From Conus ventricosus (taxonomy: Eukaryota; Mollusca; Gastropoda; Neogastropoda; Conidae): a DNA stretch of 64,000 bases. Shown here piece by piece: positions 27,095 to 40,400 of this stretch (positions are counted from its first letter, which is position 1; every line of letters starts with the position of its first letter). The stretch covers positions 51,150,318-51,214,317 of the forward strand of contig CM031604.1 of assembly GCA_018398815.1 (NCBI GenBank), given 5' to 3'. The notes beneath the pieces were generated by a model. It saw only the letters and a list, made by a program, of their open reading frames with translations, searched no databases and was not told the DNA's origin. The position numbers and the translations under genes were made by a program.

Positions 27095-30000
27095 TTGTGA
27101 AATCCTGTATTCAGTGTTTATTATAATTTAGGAACTTCAAAATTTGACTTTCAGTATGTGCTGATTCCACAAGTTTCTCATTTATCAAAATTTGGATATT
27201 GTGACTTTCAAAATGTGCTGATTCCGCAAGTTGATCTCTGTTATATGAGACTGAACTTTAAAGTGTTTGATGCAGTTACTGACTTTGTGTGCACCAACTT
27301 CAAACTTGATATTGTGTGATCATTTAAACCTGAAAAGTGAAACTTATTGAGCAACCCCAGAAGTGAGATTTCATCCAAAGACTATAGTTGGTGAACACCT
27401 GTAAAACACTCAAGTTAAAGGGGGAGTGTTCATTTTATTATGTGTTTAACCCCTTCTCCCCTTGTCCCAAATATGTCTTCCTGTAATAATTATGTGTTTA
27501 CAGCAATTTTTATGCACTAAATACCTCTTGAAATTATGTCCAGAAAGCGCGAAATGGCATAGATTTACACTCGGTTTTTTAAAAAAATTTCCCGGGGGAG
27601 CATGCCCCGGACCCCCCCTAGTTTCAGTGGTTTTTTCCTCCTCCTGTTTTAAGCCCTGAGTCCTTTGTAACAAAGCATTGTGCTTGGCAGGTGCAGTGAG
27701 ATTGCATCTTAGTATAGAAAGAGTTAAGCAAATCTTACTCTTAGCTGTGTGGAACTTGTTGCGTAGTTTTGGAGTCAAACCATTTAGATCAATTCTGTCA
27801 CCAAAGCATTGCTCGAGGGCAGGTCCAGAATAATACTCAGGTTGAGGGTTTAATGAGCTGACGTTTGCAAGAGAAAAAGGATACTTTTATGCCAGAATTT
27901 GACAACTATGTGTGTGTGTGTAACTGATCCCCTTTCCCCCACTTATGAAATTTTTGCAGTGAAACTGAAATGAGTGGAACCATGGACAAGAAGAAAAAGA
28001 CCAAAATGAAGAGGAAGAAGACCAATGACAAGGCACCTCGACTGACAGTGCTAAGCTATGAAGAGGAAGAACAAGAAGTGGAGTGCCTTCTGGAGCTTTC
28101 CAACAGAAATAATGTCACCTTCAGATTTGCTGTGGAGAACGATGAGCCTGAGGAGATCGCTGAGAATTTGGTGAATGTTGATCTTTGTTGTTCTAACTGA
28201 AATGCTTTTCTGACTGTATGAAATGCATGTGTAACGAGTAACAACTCCTACAGTTCCAAGTTCCACTCCTTCCTCCTTCCACCCAGTCTACAAATCGGTC
28301 CCCTTTCCCTTCCTCCTACCCTCTCTTGCCAGCAATCTGAACAGCTTTGGAGCTGCACTGAAGTTAAGCTGCCAGCTTTTCCCAAATCTGAACAGCTCTG
28401 AAGCTGCCCTGAAGTTAAGCTGCCAACTTTTCCCTTCCAGTGACTGAAGTCCGCTTTGTTATTATTATCATCAGTCAAGGACTTAACTTTCATACATGTC
28501 AGACTGTCCACTTTCATCTCTTCTTGTCCACATGCACCATGTTGTCTTTTCTTTATTTGAAGATGTAATTGTAAATTGATTGTTCTTTTGGCACAGTAAG
28601 TTCAGTTCATAGGACAGGTTTTTTTCAGCACCTAAACCATGAGTACCTTTTCTGGGGTTTCTCTGGATTTTGTTCTTTTCATGTATTTAAAAGTTTCATA
28701 TGACCCGTGTCCAATAGACTGTTAATTATTATGGTATTCCCTTTTCAGTACTGTCACCTGAAACGAAATTCTCTCTGACTTGCGGTACTTCCTTCAGCCC
28801 CCTTTCTTTCTCTGTCACTTACTGTTAAACCATAACATTAAATGCAAGTGCATTGTTGGACTCTTATGGCAAGATTGTTTTTCTTTGTTGCAGAGAAAGG
28901 AGAACTTGCTCCATGAAACGCAGGCCACAGCAGTGGTGCAGTTACTCCATGAGCTAGTCAGCATGGTCATAGAAGATGGGAAAGAAGCTATTGGCTGCTG
29001 TATGAATTTTATCACGCCGTTCATCACCCGGGCTCTGTGCACATAACCAAGCTCAGTGAGGGCACTGAATATGAAAAGGTGGTAAGTATTATGGATGACT
29101 TCTGCCATGTTTTAACTAAACTGATACACTTGGCTTTTCTGTAAAGTTTTAGTCATTTATTGTGTGCCGCGATTTTAAGTTACTTGATACGAAAAAAAAA
29201 AAAAAAAAAGGAGGGAGGGATGGGGGTTCATGATCAGAATTGAAAAGTAAAGGATGAAAAAAAAAGTCACCATTTAATACAAAAATGATACTGAAAGTAA
29301 TTACTAAGGCGCTGTATTTTTGGCACAGATCTGTCGCAATGAACCAGTTACTTACAATTTTTTTTAAAAAGAAAAAAAATGTGGCATTGGCTTTTTTTCT
29401 GAATTGTTGCTTGATCATCGAAGTGGTGATTCAGTTCATTGACATTGTTGCATGTACACTGGGATTTCCACAAAGCATTCATCCAGGACACACAGGTAGA
29501 GAGTAGCAGTTCCGACCACACGCACAAAAATGGAAGGGCACAGTTTTGGACATTGTATCTTAGCCATGGTTACTTTTTCCTGGTCATGAGCGCTTCAGTT
29601 GTTGCTGATTGGCCATATTTTTTGTGTTTTGACCAGTTAAGTCACATCAGGTTATGTTGTTTTTAGCCATTTCTATGAGGAGGCCAAATAAAAGCTGCAC
29701 TTTACCAGTGTCTTTCGTTTCAATCTCATCTACTGGAAGTTTATTATTATCTTTTTTTAGCAAGTAGGTAGGGGCCACCAGGGGTTCCATTTATTGCAAA
29801 ATTTTGCGTAATTATTGCGTTTTTCTGCCTTCCTACGCATTTTTTTCGCGGCCGTGCGTTTAGCGACGCAATTTTCCCAGGACCCTGTTCTCAACCGCAA
29901 GCCTATGTCAGAGGGGCAAAACACGGCACAGACCTACAGCAGACCGCTTGACACCGCTGACAAACGAGCCTCCCCGCCCGTACGGTTGAGACGAAACGTT

Positions 30001-31436
30001 TGAACCTGTGCGCTCCGACCAGTCAGTGTCGAACGGACGGAGTGCTTCACGAAACGTTTGAACCTGTGCGGTCCGACCTATATGCGAGTTTTAAACCTTT
30101 CGAGTTTGATCCCACATGCCGCTTCAAAGGACTGTACAATTGAATACGAAGCTTTTTCTCGAATATTTAGATTCTTATAATTTTTTGAGTTGACATTCCA
30201 AAGCACCATCATGGCCTTGGTACGATTCAATCAAATGTTTGGTCTCCGAATCGGACAGTCTGATCGCCTTGCTGGACGACGCCATTTTTCCGTTGTCATG
30301 GGTGTTCGCTCAATGCTGAGCGTTGATTGGTTGGAGGATACTAGCTGTCCGTTTCGAATAGATCACGGTGTATCTCGAACGGTCGGGTCGAACTGGATGC
30401 CGAAGTCCGTTTGAGACGTACGTTTACTATGACAGACGCTCCGTTTGGGATCGGGTTCGACCGGTACGTCCGAAGCGTACGGGCGGGGGGGAGGCTCGTG
30501 TGTCAGCACATTTTACTCTGTGGCACTGGCTGACTTTTTGCTAGATCAAGAATGTTCCAAAACGCCTCATCCTTTCTCCCCTCGAAATAAATGGAATCTT
30601 TCCCGCGTCTGCGATGGTGCCATCTTCCAATCGGAATACGTTATGACTTCCCACGCACACACGATCATCCCGGACTCGTGTGGCACAGAAAACGATTCAG
30701 AGCTGTTTTGACGGGAGTGAGTACAGTTTACTTTGTTACGCATTTTTTTCAGCGCTGACACAATTTTTGCGGAGGCGTGCGTTTCTTGACGCAAAAACTA
30801 AAAAGTCAGTGGAACCCCTGGGCCACATTTTGATCAGTCAGCCATCGTCTACTTAATCTGAACTACTAGAAGTTTCATGTCATCTAGCAAATCAGTCGTT
30901 CTACTTGTGTTCTGATGAGAAAAGTTCTCTATTGAAAAAAGAAAAGAAGAAGAAAGTATGCTTGATTTCATGTGAACATTGAGGGGGGGAAAAAGAAAAA
31001 AAGGGAGTGGAGAAGGAGGGGGGAGGAAGGAAGGAAAGAAAATGAGCAAGAGAGTAAGGAAATTGTTGTGGAAGTTCAAGAGGACATTGCAAGTGTTCAG
31101 TTACAAGATGGTCACAGTGAATATTGTAATTAGATTCTTTCAGAATTTGTAGCTTACAAATTGGTCTTTGGGCTGTGAAACGAAGACGTCAGTGACTCTT
31201 TTGGGCTGTGAAACCTCAAACTTGGCAGCTGTGTTGATAGTTTACAGTTTTTTCCCCATGAGCAATAAAAGGCAAAAAAGATCAACTGCTTTGAGTCGGA
31301 TAAACGACAGGAAAAGAAAGCAGTGTGTTGATGTATTTTATATGGACAGTAAAACAAAAAAGGTTGATGCTTTTGTTGGCCAGTTTCTTTTTATTTGTGC
31401 CCCCCCTCCCCCCCCCCCCCCCCCCCCCCCCACCCC

Positions 31437-31467
<31 letters not shown>

Positions 31468-34400
31468 TGAATCACATTACACATCTTGGTCGTTTTTATT
31501 ATCCCAGAATCCTGGCTAGGTTAGACTGCTGTATACAGCCTATTGATAGGTAATGACTTTGGCACCTGGAACAAGGTCATCACCAATGTTCTGTAGATTG
31601 GAAACAGCAGCCTGCACCAGCTTAAACATCAACATGACAACAAAGACTGGGATATAAAGTGTCACTCATTTTTTGTGCTGGAGACTTGTATTTGAGAACT
31701 TTTTTTTTCTTTTAACTCTTTGGGACTGACATTCCGTTATGTTCCTCCCAGACCAATCTCTCCCCCATCCCCACTACCACATCATTGCCAGCACTACCAC
31801 TGCCACCACTGCCCTTTCATATCTAGAAAATACTAGAAAGCACATTGACATTTTTGTTTTGTTGCCAGATTAGTACAAGCTGAGCAGTCAGTCTTGCCAG
31901 TCAACTTTTATCCTGCCTGGTCTCTATTTCAGACTTAGTTTTGAAGTTTCAGTGAATAATTTTGGTTAGAGAGCCTGTGGGATGATTTTTAAGAACCTCT
32001 GTACAGTTGTTTTCAAAGCTCTACAATTTATTTGGCAAACGTGCATAGTCTTGTGCAGTATTAAGAGGAGAGTACTGTTATCTTTTGGGTTCAGTTGAAT
32101 GAAGAGCAAGATTTGGAAGAACTAGATTTTAGCACTGTCACTGTTAGGAATGTCGCAGAGCTTTGACTAGTTCTTGTTTGCATATGTCGGAGAGTGTACA
32201 TACAGTCTGTTAGCAGTCTCATACCACAGTCTTATTTCACTGCTCAACAGCCGAGAAGATTCTTTGCCATATTTTTTGTTGTGTAAATTCAGATAGATAA
32301 AGATATTTCTGTTACGAGATTGAGGCCAAACTATCGTCTGTGTTATTGGGATGAAATTTTGTTTTGTATGTATTATTTTGTACTCCTGTTCTTGAGTTTT
32401 TTGTTGTCAGAGAAGAATACTTACTGTGGAAGAAGTCAAGGTGTCTAAATGTTTTTTTTTAATTTTTTTAAAATTAAATGTGTAAACCAGATTGTTTTGC
32501 TTTCAGTCTTTCTGTCCATCCTTGTTTGTATGTCTTGGTCCTGCTTAGCTCATACTGTCAGTCTGAAACTAAAAAGAGAAGCTGTATGGATGACTTTAGT
32601 TACTACTAAGAAGTTCTAAAGCTAAGTCTCTGTAGGGACTTTTAAATCAGGATGTGAGGGCAAATGGTTTAAAAGAACAGCTGTTTTTCTGTTTCAGAAA
32701 CTGGATGGGTCTTTGGTGGATGTAACAAAGTCTGCAGACAAAAACCAAGGAAAAGATTTGGATGAAACTGATTCTTCGAGTTCAAAAGTAATCATCAGCA
32801 ACACCAAGCGCTTTGTAATCAGCTCAGTGACAGAACCGCAACTGACTGATACACGCATTGCAGAAGGTGATGAAGAGGAGACTAGTACATCTCCAGATAA
32901 TCCACCTGCTGTTCACTCGCAGCTTGCTGGAGGTGCAGATTCAGATGAGCAGAAATCTGTGAAGAGTGTGACTCGCCCTGCGGTGCCCATCAATATTACG
33001 GACCTGCAAGACAAACTAAGTCGTCTTCACACAGGACAAAAACCTGTGGGTGTTGTTACCCATGCTGGCTCGACAGAGACTGCTGTTGCTGCCTCAGTCA
33101 CTCCCACAGGCCCACAGATGGAACATGTTGGGCAGATACCTCAAGAAGGCAGCCAGGCAGCGCAGCATCTTCCTGCACAGCAACCAGCTGCTCAGTCACA
33201 GCAGAACCAGCAACAAGCTCGTCAGCAAGCTCAGCCTCAGCCTGTGCAGTCAACGCATCAGCCGCAGTACATGAATCTGCAACAGCCTGCTCCACAGTCT
33301 CCAACAGTGCAGCAGAGATCAGTTCAGCAGGGCCAGGCAGTACAGCAAACAGGCCAGATTCAAACTCATGCTGTTCACTTGGGTCAGCAACAATCTCAGC
33401 CAGTTCAGAAAGATCAGCATCCAACCCAGTCTCAGTTTGCCCAGCAAAGTGGTCCAGTTCAGCAGCCAAGTCCACATCTGGTTCAGCAAAAGGGACAACA
33501 GCAACCCCAGCCTGTACAGCAGCAGCAGCCATTTCAACAAACGGTTCAGCAACAGTCACAAAAGACAATTCAGGATCCTCAGTTGCTCCAGCAAATGGGC
33601 CCGCAACAACAGTCAGTTCAACAGGTGGACCAGCATCATACGCAACAAATTCCAGAGTCTGTTCAGCAGCAGATTCCAGCAGCTCAGCAGAGTGGGCAAC
33701 AGCAGAATCAGTCTCCTCAGCAGATGGGTGTTCAGCAGCCCTCACAGGGACAGGAGCCCATCCAGCAGCACCAGCAATCACAACCAGCAGCCACTACACA
33801 AATGAACCAGTCACTGGGCGCTCAGCCTGGAAGTCTCCCTCAGCAGGCAGGCCAACATCAAGGGCTAGGTCTGGGAAGTCAGCCTCCTCAGTACCTGACC
33901 AGCCCAGGAAGATCTGAGGCTGGGAGCACTCTCTCAAATGCCCAGCAGCAGGCTCCTCAGGGAGTTCCAGTATCTCACGAGGACAGTCCTCACCCCAAGA
34001 GTCAGCATGAGATGGGTCACCAGGGAAATGTTCATGCTGGTCAATCTCTGCCAGGCCATTTAAACCACCATCAGCTTCTCATGGCCATGCAGCAGATGTT
34101 TAACACTCCACCGGCTGGTTTCCATCATCCAAACCCTAGTTTCTACCATCAATCTACCAATTTCCACCAACATATGAACAGTATGTGGCAGTTGTATACA
34201 ATGTATATCATGCAACAGCATCAGAGCTTTCTCCATAGTCAACATTACCAGCAACGGTCTGCCCAGTCGGTTCATCCGCATCCAACACAAGTGGGAATGC
34301 CGTCTGCCAGCACTCCTCCTCAAAGCACTGAATCTGGTACCCACACTCCCATGCGAATTGTATCTCCTCCTCGTTCACCCACGATGTCTCGACGAGGGAC

Positions 34401-37400
34401 TCTAGATGATGGAAGTGGGATTGAAGGGTCTGGAGATGGTTGTTGTGTCCAGTCTGTTCCTCTTCAGAGCAGCAAAAATAAACCAGAAGTGGCTAATCTG
34501 ATGAATCTGGAACAGGCATTGATCAAAACCATGCATGGTCATCGTAAAGACATGCCCTCAGTGCCTACTACGGCAACTCCACCGCACCCTGGTACGAATG
34601 CAACACTACCTGATGGTGTGCTAGAGTCACTGGACAGTCAACAACTCACTGGTGACGCTTCAGTGCGAGCAACCTCTGGCAACATTTCAGAAAATAGCTA
34701 TGTGAAAGGTGGCCCTTCAGAGAGTAAGACGGAGCTGGCCCTTAACCAGGGCCAGCAGCTTACTACATCTCGAAGCCAAGAGCACACACTTGCCAGTCCC
34801 ATGAATGAATCCTTGTCACACATGAAGACAGGGAACACAGACAGTAAATGTGCATCTCCTGATGTTCAGCCAGTGGAGGCTACAAAGGTCAAGGGACGGT
34901 TCACGGTGACTACTACCAGGGACAGCAGGAGCCAGGCTGATGTGTCAGAACCCAGGGTGTTGGCTGTGAACAAACAGGATGGGGAAGATACTACTAACAC
35001 TGCTGCTTCTGCTTCTGCTCTGAGCTCTTGCAGTAATCCCTCTGTCGCTGCTAATAAGGAGGATAGGTCCCACAGCCTGTCTAGACAACCCTCAAATGTA
35101 AGTAACAGTGGTAAACGTCAGTTTGTTTTAAAAATCCATGATCCTGAAGGTAGGCCTATTGATGCTAATAGTGACCAGTTTTTACTGCAGCGTATGAGTC
35201 GAGCTGCCTCTTTTGATAATTCTGAATCAGCAGAAAGTTTTTTGGAAAAGCAACGCTCTTCTTCCCTAAGTAAGACTGTCCCTTCTAAATGTCACAGCAG
35301 TGACAAGCTTTACATGTGTGGTGATGGGGCTTATGCTTACATGCTCAAATGTAGCCAAGCACATGCAGTCACACAGAGCAGTCAAACATGGCCGGTTGGG
35401 TCATCTGGCCCCAGCCAAGCTGACATAGCCACCCAGACTTCCCCAGCCATACGGAAAGGCATGCCACCCTTTCCCAGAGTGAAAGGTGTCCGCAGTCTGG
35501 TGAGTTTAGCCATACCCCACATTGAGTGATCCATGTGTGAATAACCCCCATATTTACTGTCGGTGTACTCGGTGTCCATAATCTGGCAAGTTTTGCCATG
35601 TCATAGATGTTTGTTCCATGCAGCACTTCTAAGGAATGACATGTGTAACTCCATGTATGTCTGGAAAATATATCCAAAGAAATCTGACTTTGGCGTCATA
35701 TACTTTACCATGTCAGACCATAGCATTCAACGGCAGTTAGTCAGCTCTGTCAGGCCGACCCACCGGTGAAACTATGGGCCTCAGCAGCATTCAACGGCAG
35801 TTAGTCAGCTCTGTCAGGCCGACCCACCGGTGAAACATATGGGCCTCAGCACATGGATGTAGCGGTCCTACGAGAGGGGCTCCTTTGGCCTTGGCCCACG
35901 AATGCCCACCTCTCATGCTTCTTCCCCGCCCTCTCCCAGCGACACCCCCCCCCCCCACCCACCCAGGCCGGGAGTAGGTTCCTCGGCTGGAAGTCTCTGA
36001 AAGGTCCTGTTCCAACTAGTGTTGTCACCAAGCCAAACAAGTGTGAACTCACCCGTAGAGAGAGGTCCACCCGCAGTGGGGACCTCTTCTCCCGCCCAGA
36101 ACCCTTGCCTCCCTCCTGGGTATGATGAGTTCCTCTCGTCCCTCATCTCCTAGGCCGGTTCCCAGGCTCCAACTCCAAGGGAGTTCCGTCGTGGACGGTC
36201 TCTGACCCCCGACCACTGGCCTCAGTCCATCCCCTGGGTCCTTGGTTCCCACGGGCCACGGAAGAGTGGCGCGACGCTGCCACCTGGTCCCCCGAGTCCC
36301 ATTTCCCTCCCTACCCAACCCCTGGACCTGCATACAGACCCCTCCAACTCGGGCTGGTCGCCCACTTGGAGAACCCTCATACCTGGGGAGTGTGAGACGC
36401 CCAGTGGGGAGGCTCACTCCTCCCGTCTCCACATTGGCGTCCGAGAACTGGAAGCGGTCAGGCTTGCCCCCACCTGCTTCCAACCCCTGGTCTCGCACCG
36501 ACTTGTTTCCCTGGCCACGGACAACACTTCGGTGCCTGGATATTCAGGGGGGGGGGGGGGGGGGGGGGGGTGGCAAAAGGGGGCTCGCTCCATCAGCCCC
36601 TCTCTCCGTAGGGAGGCCTCCTCCGCTGGTCCACGCGCGGGGAATCATCCTCTGCGCGAGACACATAGCGGGGACCCTCCTCCAACCGGAAGGGACCCTC
36701 AGCAGGCTAACCCACAGCTCGGCGGGGAACAGTGCACAGGCCCAGGGTAGACATACCTGCTGGGGCTGTGGTCTCGCTCAATCTTCGGATTAGCGACTTT
36801 GCACAGAGCCAGCACTGAGCCTTGTCCAAGGGGGAGATGGCCCCCTGGAGCTCAACTCTGTTCCCCCATCTGGCCTTCCAACTTCCAGATACTGAGATAG
36901 GCACTTTCTATCTCCTATCTCCTTCGTTTAGGCCCTCGACTGGCTCCATTCTGGACTACTGGGAACCCTCGCGTCCCAGGCACTCCTCCCAGCCCTTCTC
37001 TAGATGCTTCCTAGACGGTCAGATCGGCCTACGCCCAGGTGTATAAGGATCTCCCCGTCTTATCTCCCTGGGCCCATGAGGGCAGGGCACTGGCCACTTA
37101 CACAGCGATCCAACGTTCTGTCCTCTTGCGCCACCTCCTGGAGGCAGCCTACTGGCATCCGGAAAATCCCTTCATAAATGTTTGTTTTAAGGGAGTCCGT
37201 ATGCCCAGGGCTGATGGTTCTACGGACTTCTTTTGCGGCCAGCGCAGCCATATCTATTCCTCTGCTAACCCAAGAACCATTAGGGCACGCAGCCCTCCTC
37301 CAATTCCTTTGAATTCTGCTATGGTCTGACATGGTAAAGTATATGACGCCAAAATGGGGAGTTTGTATTATACTCCCTGTTTGGCTAGTATACTTACCAT

Positions 37401-40400
37401 GTCAGACTCTAATGCCCACCCTACCTTCCCCACTAGTGCTATGGTTCTCTGGGTTATCTTGCGCATATGCCTCGTTGAATGAGGAACAGGAAGTTTACAC
37501 CGGCTTCTTCCCTGCCGGAAGTAGGGTGGGCGTCACATGATGGTCTTATTACTGCATTAGCCACAAAAAATTCGGCCTGACAGAGCTGACTAACTGCCGT
37601 TGAATGCTATGGTCTGACATGGTAAGTATTCTAGCCAAACTGGGAGTATAATACAAACTCCCCATATTTGCACTACAGCTGTAGAAACAATAGGAGTGTT
37701 AATTCAGCAAGATGGTAGTTCAGCTAATCTGAATGCGCATTGTTCAACTTTTGCAACATTAAAAAAAGATATTTCACTTGGTTAACATGGTCTTCTATTC
37801 TAACAAAACAGTGCAGATCAGCATTGTCAGGCATACTTTTGTGCTTAATCCAATAAGAAATAAAATGTTTGATTTGATTCATGAATTTATTTTGCCCAGT
37901 ATCAGAATTTGTACAATGATCAGCTGTAAGTGTCTTAGATTGGCTGCTGTATAAGAGTTATGGAAGAGCAAACTTAGACTGACTTGCCCTCTTTTTCCCC
38001 CTCACCTGTTCACCCACCTTTCCCTTACCTCTGCACTCCAAGCTGTTTTCATCACATGATGATCTAATCACACCTTCCCTCTGCACCATCTCCCACCTCA
38101 TACTCTGCCCTTGACACCATTCTCAATCATTCCCTGATTTTTCTCGTATATCTAGATCAGTATGTATATGTAGATATCTAGGTAGATGTATGCAGACATC
38201 TGTACAGAAGTACACAAGGAACAGTATAGCACTGAGAGATTCTCCTGCATTTGTTTTATGATGTATGTTGACGGTATATTTGTCAAAAGATGTCTTTAGA
38301 TAATGATTTCTGTCATCTTCACTTGGTTGAGGTTTTTGAGAATAGTTGGATTCTAATCTGGTTTTGACAGATTGAATTTCATTTAATCACCAGCTTGGTC
38401 ATAACTATCTAAAAAAAACAGAAGAGAGGAAAAAGTACATTTTTGTTTTGCTGATTTGGCAAAAATCAAACTGCCACAGTCATTGTCATTGGTTTCGTAA
38501 TCTGATGAGGCAAAGCAAGTTTAAGAAAAAAAGAAAATGTGGCCTTTCATTTGAGCTGTGTTGTTTATACCCTGTGGAATAAATCTCCCTCAACTCCCAT
38601 CCCTTCACCACACCTTTCAACTTAGTAAAGGCAAAGCCTGATGCAGTTGTGATAGTAGACAAACTTTGCCTTCTAAAGTGTTCAGAATTTGTATACATGT
38701 GCCAGCTTTGTACCTTATTTTGAGATTGGAATTTACTCCCTAAGTTGTTGCAGATTATACTTCATGTATCTGTACAGGACAGGATACTTAACTTTCATTA
38801 CAGTGTGCTATTCCTTTCTGAATAAGTGTTTGCCCTGTTGAAAGCCGCAGGCTTCTGAAACGGAAATTTATAGGGGCTGGTGCATTGAGAATGGCAGGCA
38901 AACCAGCAGCTGTAGTGCAGTGGTTAGCATCTCAGATTGAGTGCTGGGAGACTGTGCATTCAATTCCCATCAGACCATTTATTTGTAGGATTTTTCACCT
39001 CCAACCAACTCCAACCCAGAGTTGAGTTTGCTATTGCCACAAACAGGAAGACTGGAAAGCACGTTTTCAGGTTTCATCCACTGACTGGATGTGGTCTTTG
39101 AGACTATTGCTCAAATTTCCTGAACAACACTGCTGGAGTCTGTACCTTACAGGCTTAACTGACAAGGTCATATATAAGCATGAAATACAGTGCTTTCATG
39201 CAGTCGCTGACCACAGTGGAAATCCATAGTGCTATCATCTTCATCATCAATGGGCATAAAAATGTCTCAAATTCCATGGCCCTGAGTGCCTGCTCTCATG
39301 ATGACCTCACTTTAGATTATTTTACATCTGTGCCCTTGGTGTCAGGTTCATAGGGATCTGCAAGTTAATGGGGACTGTCAGTGGATGGATGTAGTGGAAC
39401 CCTCCAGAGGAGAATGCTTACACACCAGCAGTTATGGGCACAGTTGGAAGCATAGCATGTGTTGTCCTGCTTTTAGTGGATCACAACAGGCATGACTTAA
39501 AAATCATTCTCATCAAAAGAAAGTGTAGTAGGTGGTGCCCTGCACACTGCTGAAGTGACTTGGTAGTAGAGCAGTGTTTCTTCTGATGAGTTGCTGCATG
39601 ATGACATGATTATGATGAAAGTGACTGCTTACTGTGAAGTGCCAGGGCTGTGGTGGGACGAACCAGGATGACTATGAACAGGGAGCCAGAAGGAGTGGCA
39701 TGGGAATAAAGAAGTGGGATGGAAGATAAGACAGCTCAACAACTGAAAGGTTGCAGACAAAACTATGAAAGACAGATGGGCATGATCCAACTGTCATAAC
39801 AATTGTTGGAACTTAGGCTGTGTGAGCAAATAGTGCAAAATCATTTATATATGCACATTCAACTCCGTAAGGACCAGTTGGTCTTTTGTTAAACCGAAAT
39901 GTATACATTCACAGACTTTCAGATAAACACTAAAACAGTGTTCATGCTTAAATATTACATGATGTGCAAGCACAAAACACTCTCTCCTCCCTTTCTGTCT
40001 GTTTCTCGTTGTTCGTCCCAGTCTATTATTCTCTCTCTCTTATTCTCGCTAATCCTTTCATACTTAACTCTGTTTGTCCCGCAGATCCTTTCCTCTGTTA
40101 TTCTAATTCATCTTCTGTCCCTTTGTTCCTACTGACTCACTCAAAAGATTGCTTTTGTTCTCATTGTCTCATGGTCAGCCTTTCTTCATATTGTCTGAAA
40201 AAGAAATTATCTCTGTCCCTCCTTTCCCTGGAAAAGAAAATAATTATGACATCACTCTCATAGGGGTACCCTTTTTGAATGTGTTTGCATGTTTCACTCG
40301 GTTTAACGCTACTCACTAGAGATGCTGTGAATGTTTGGCCCAATTTTAACGATCATTGGTGTTGGTTCTTTTGCAGGATGACCCTGATGTCGAGGGAGGT

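Larger units (their letters stand above)
26177..27658 (+). mobile_element. hAT-like DNA transposon remnant, about 1.5 kb
   Basis: The ends form perfect 13-bp inverted repeats, CAGGGCTTAAAAC at 26177 and GTTTTAAGCCCTG ending 27658; CAGGG ends are typical of hAT elements. The flanking 8-mers GCACCTTT and AGTCCTTT share five positions, consistent with an old 8-bp duplication. The interior encodes a BED-type zinc finger remnant (separate entry) but no hAT catalytic core, so it is internally deleted. A TG microsatellite (27032-27092) has grown inside it. The right end has a GGGGGAGCATGCCCCGG stretch close to the terminus. Confidence 0.65.
24477..27959 (+). other. WNK intron 10 (3.5 kb), occupied largely by two DNA transposon remnants
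   Basis: Contains a piggyBac-like remnant (24599-25281), a hAT-like remnant (26177-27658) and a small direct repeat (about 25512-25568). The rest is AT-rich intron. Confidence 0.85.
29082..32697 (+). other. WNK intron 12 (3.6 kb)
   Basis: Contains a GC-rich inverted-ended element (29779-30820), a C-run plus CA tract (31401-31463) and several A/T runs. No exon recognised. Confidence 0.82.
35689..37669 (+). mobile_element. DIRS-like retrotransposon A, internally deleted, about 2.0 kb
   Basis: Starts TTTGGCGTCATATA and ends ATACAAACTCCCCATATTT, the same termini as the larger element at 43240-50469. It has a 50-bp inverted terminal repeat (35707-35756 with 37574-37623) and an internal complementary region at 37317-37405 that pairs with both outer ends. 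After the left end a 61-bp unit is duplicated (35724-35784, 35785-35847). The interior jumps to sequence equivalent to about 47005 of the larger copy, then retains fragments of the RT C terminus, RNase H and tyrosine recombinase. The RT catalytic core and gag are gone, so it depends on other copies. Confidence 0.8.
35500..40376 (+). other. WNK intron 13 (4.9 kb)
   Basis: Holds a deleted DIRS-like element (35689-37669) and a tRNA-like SINE (about 38905-39190). Remaining sequence is AT-rich with no recognised gene. Confidence 0.83.

Noticed and set aside
33098..33781. 227-codon minus-strand ORF opposite the WNK Gln-rich exon
   Set aside because: It is the antisense of CAG/CAA codons, rich in Leu/Ala/Val/Glu without any domain; the sense strand is a phase-consistent WNK exon.
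36049..36498. Long minus-strand ORF in DIRS element A, and similar ones at 43770-44096, 46746-47183 and 48509-49015
   Set aside because: GC-rich sequence gives long chance frames; the recognisable RT, RNase H and recombinase peptides are all on the + strand.
38905..39000. Functional tRNA gene
   Set aside because: A- and B-box-like motifs exist, but no acceptor stem or cloverleaf can be folded and a SINE-like body follows.
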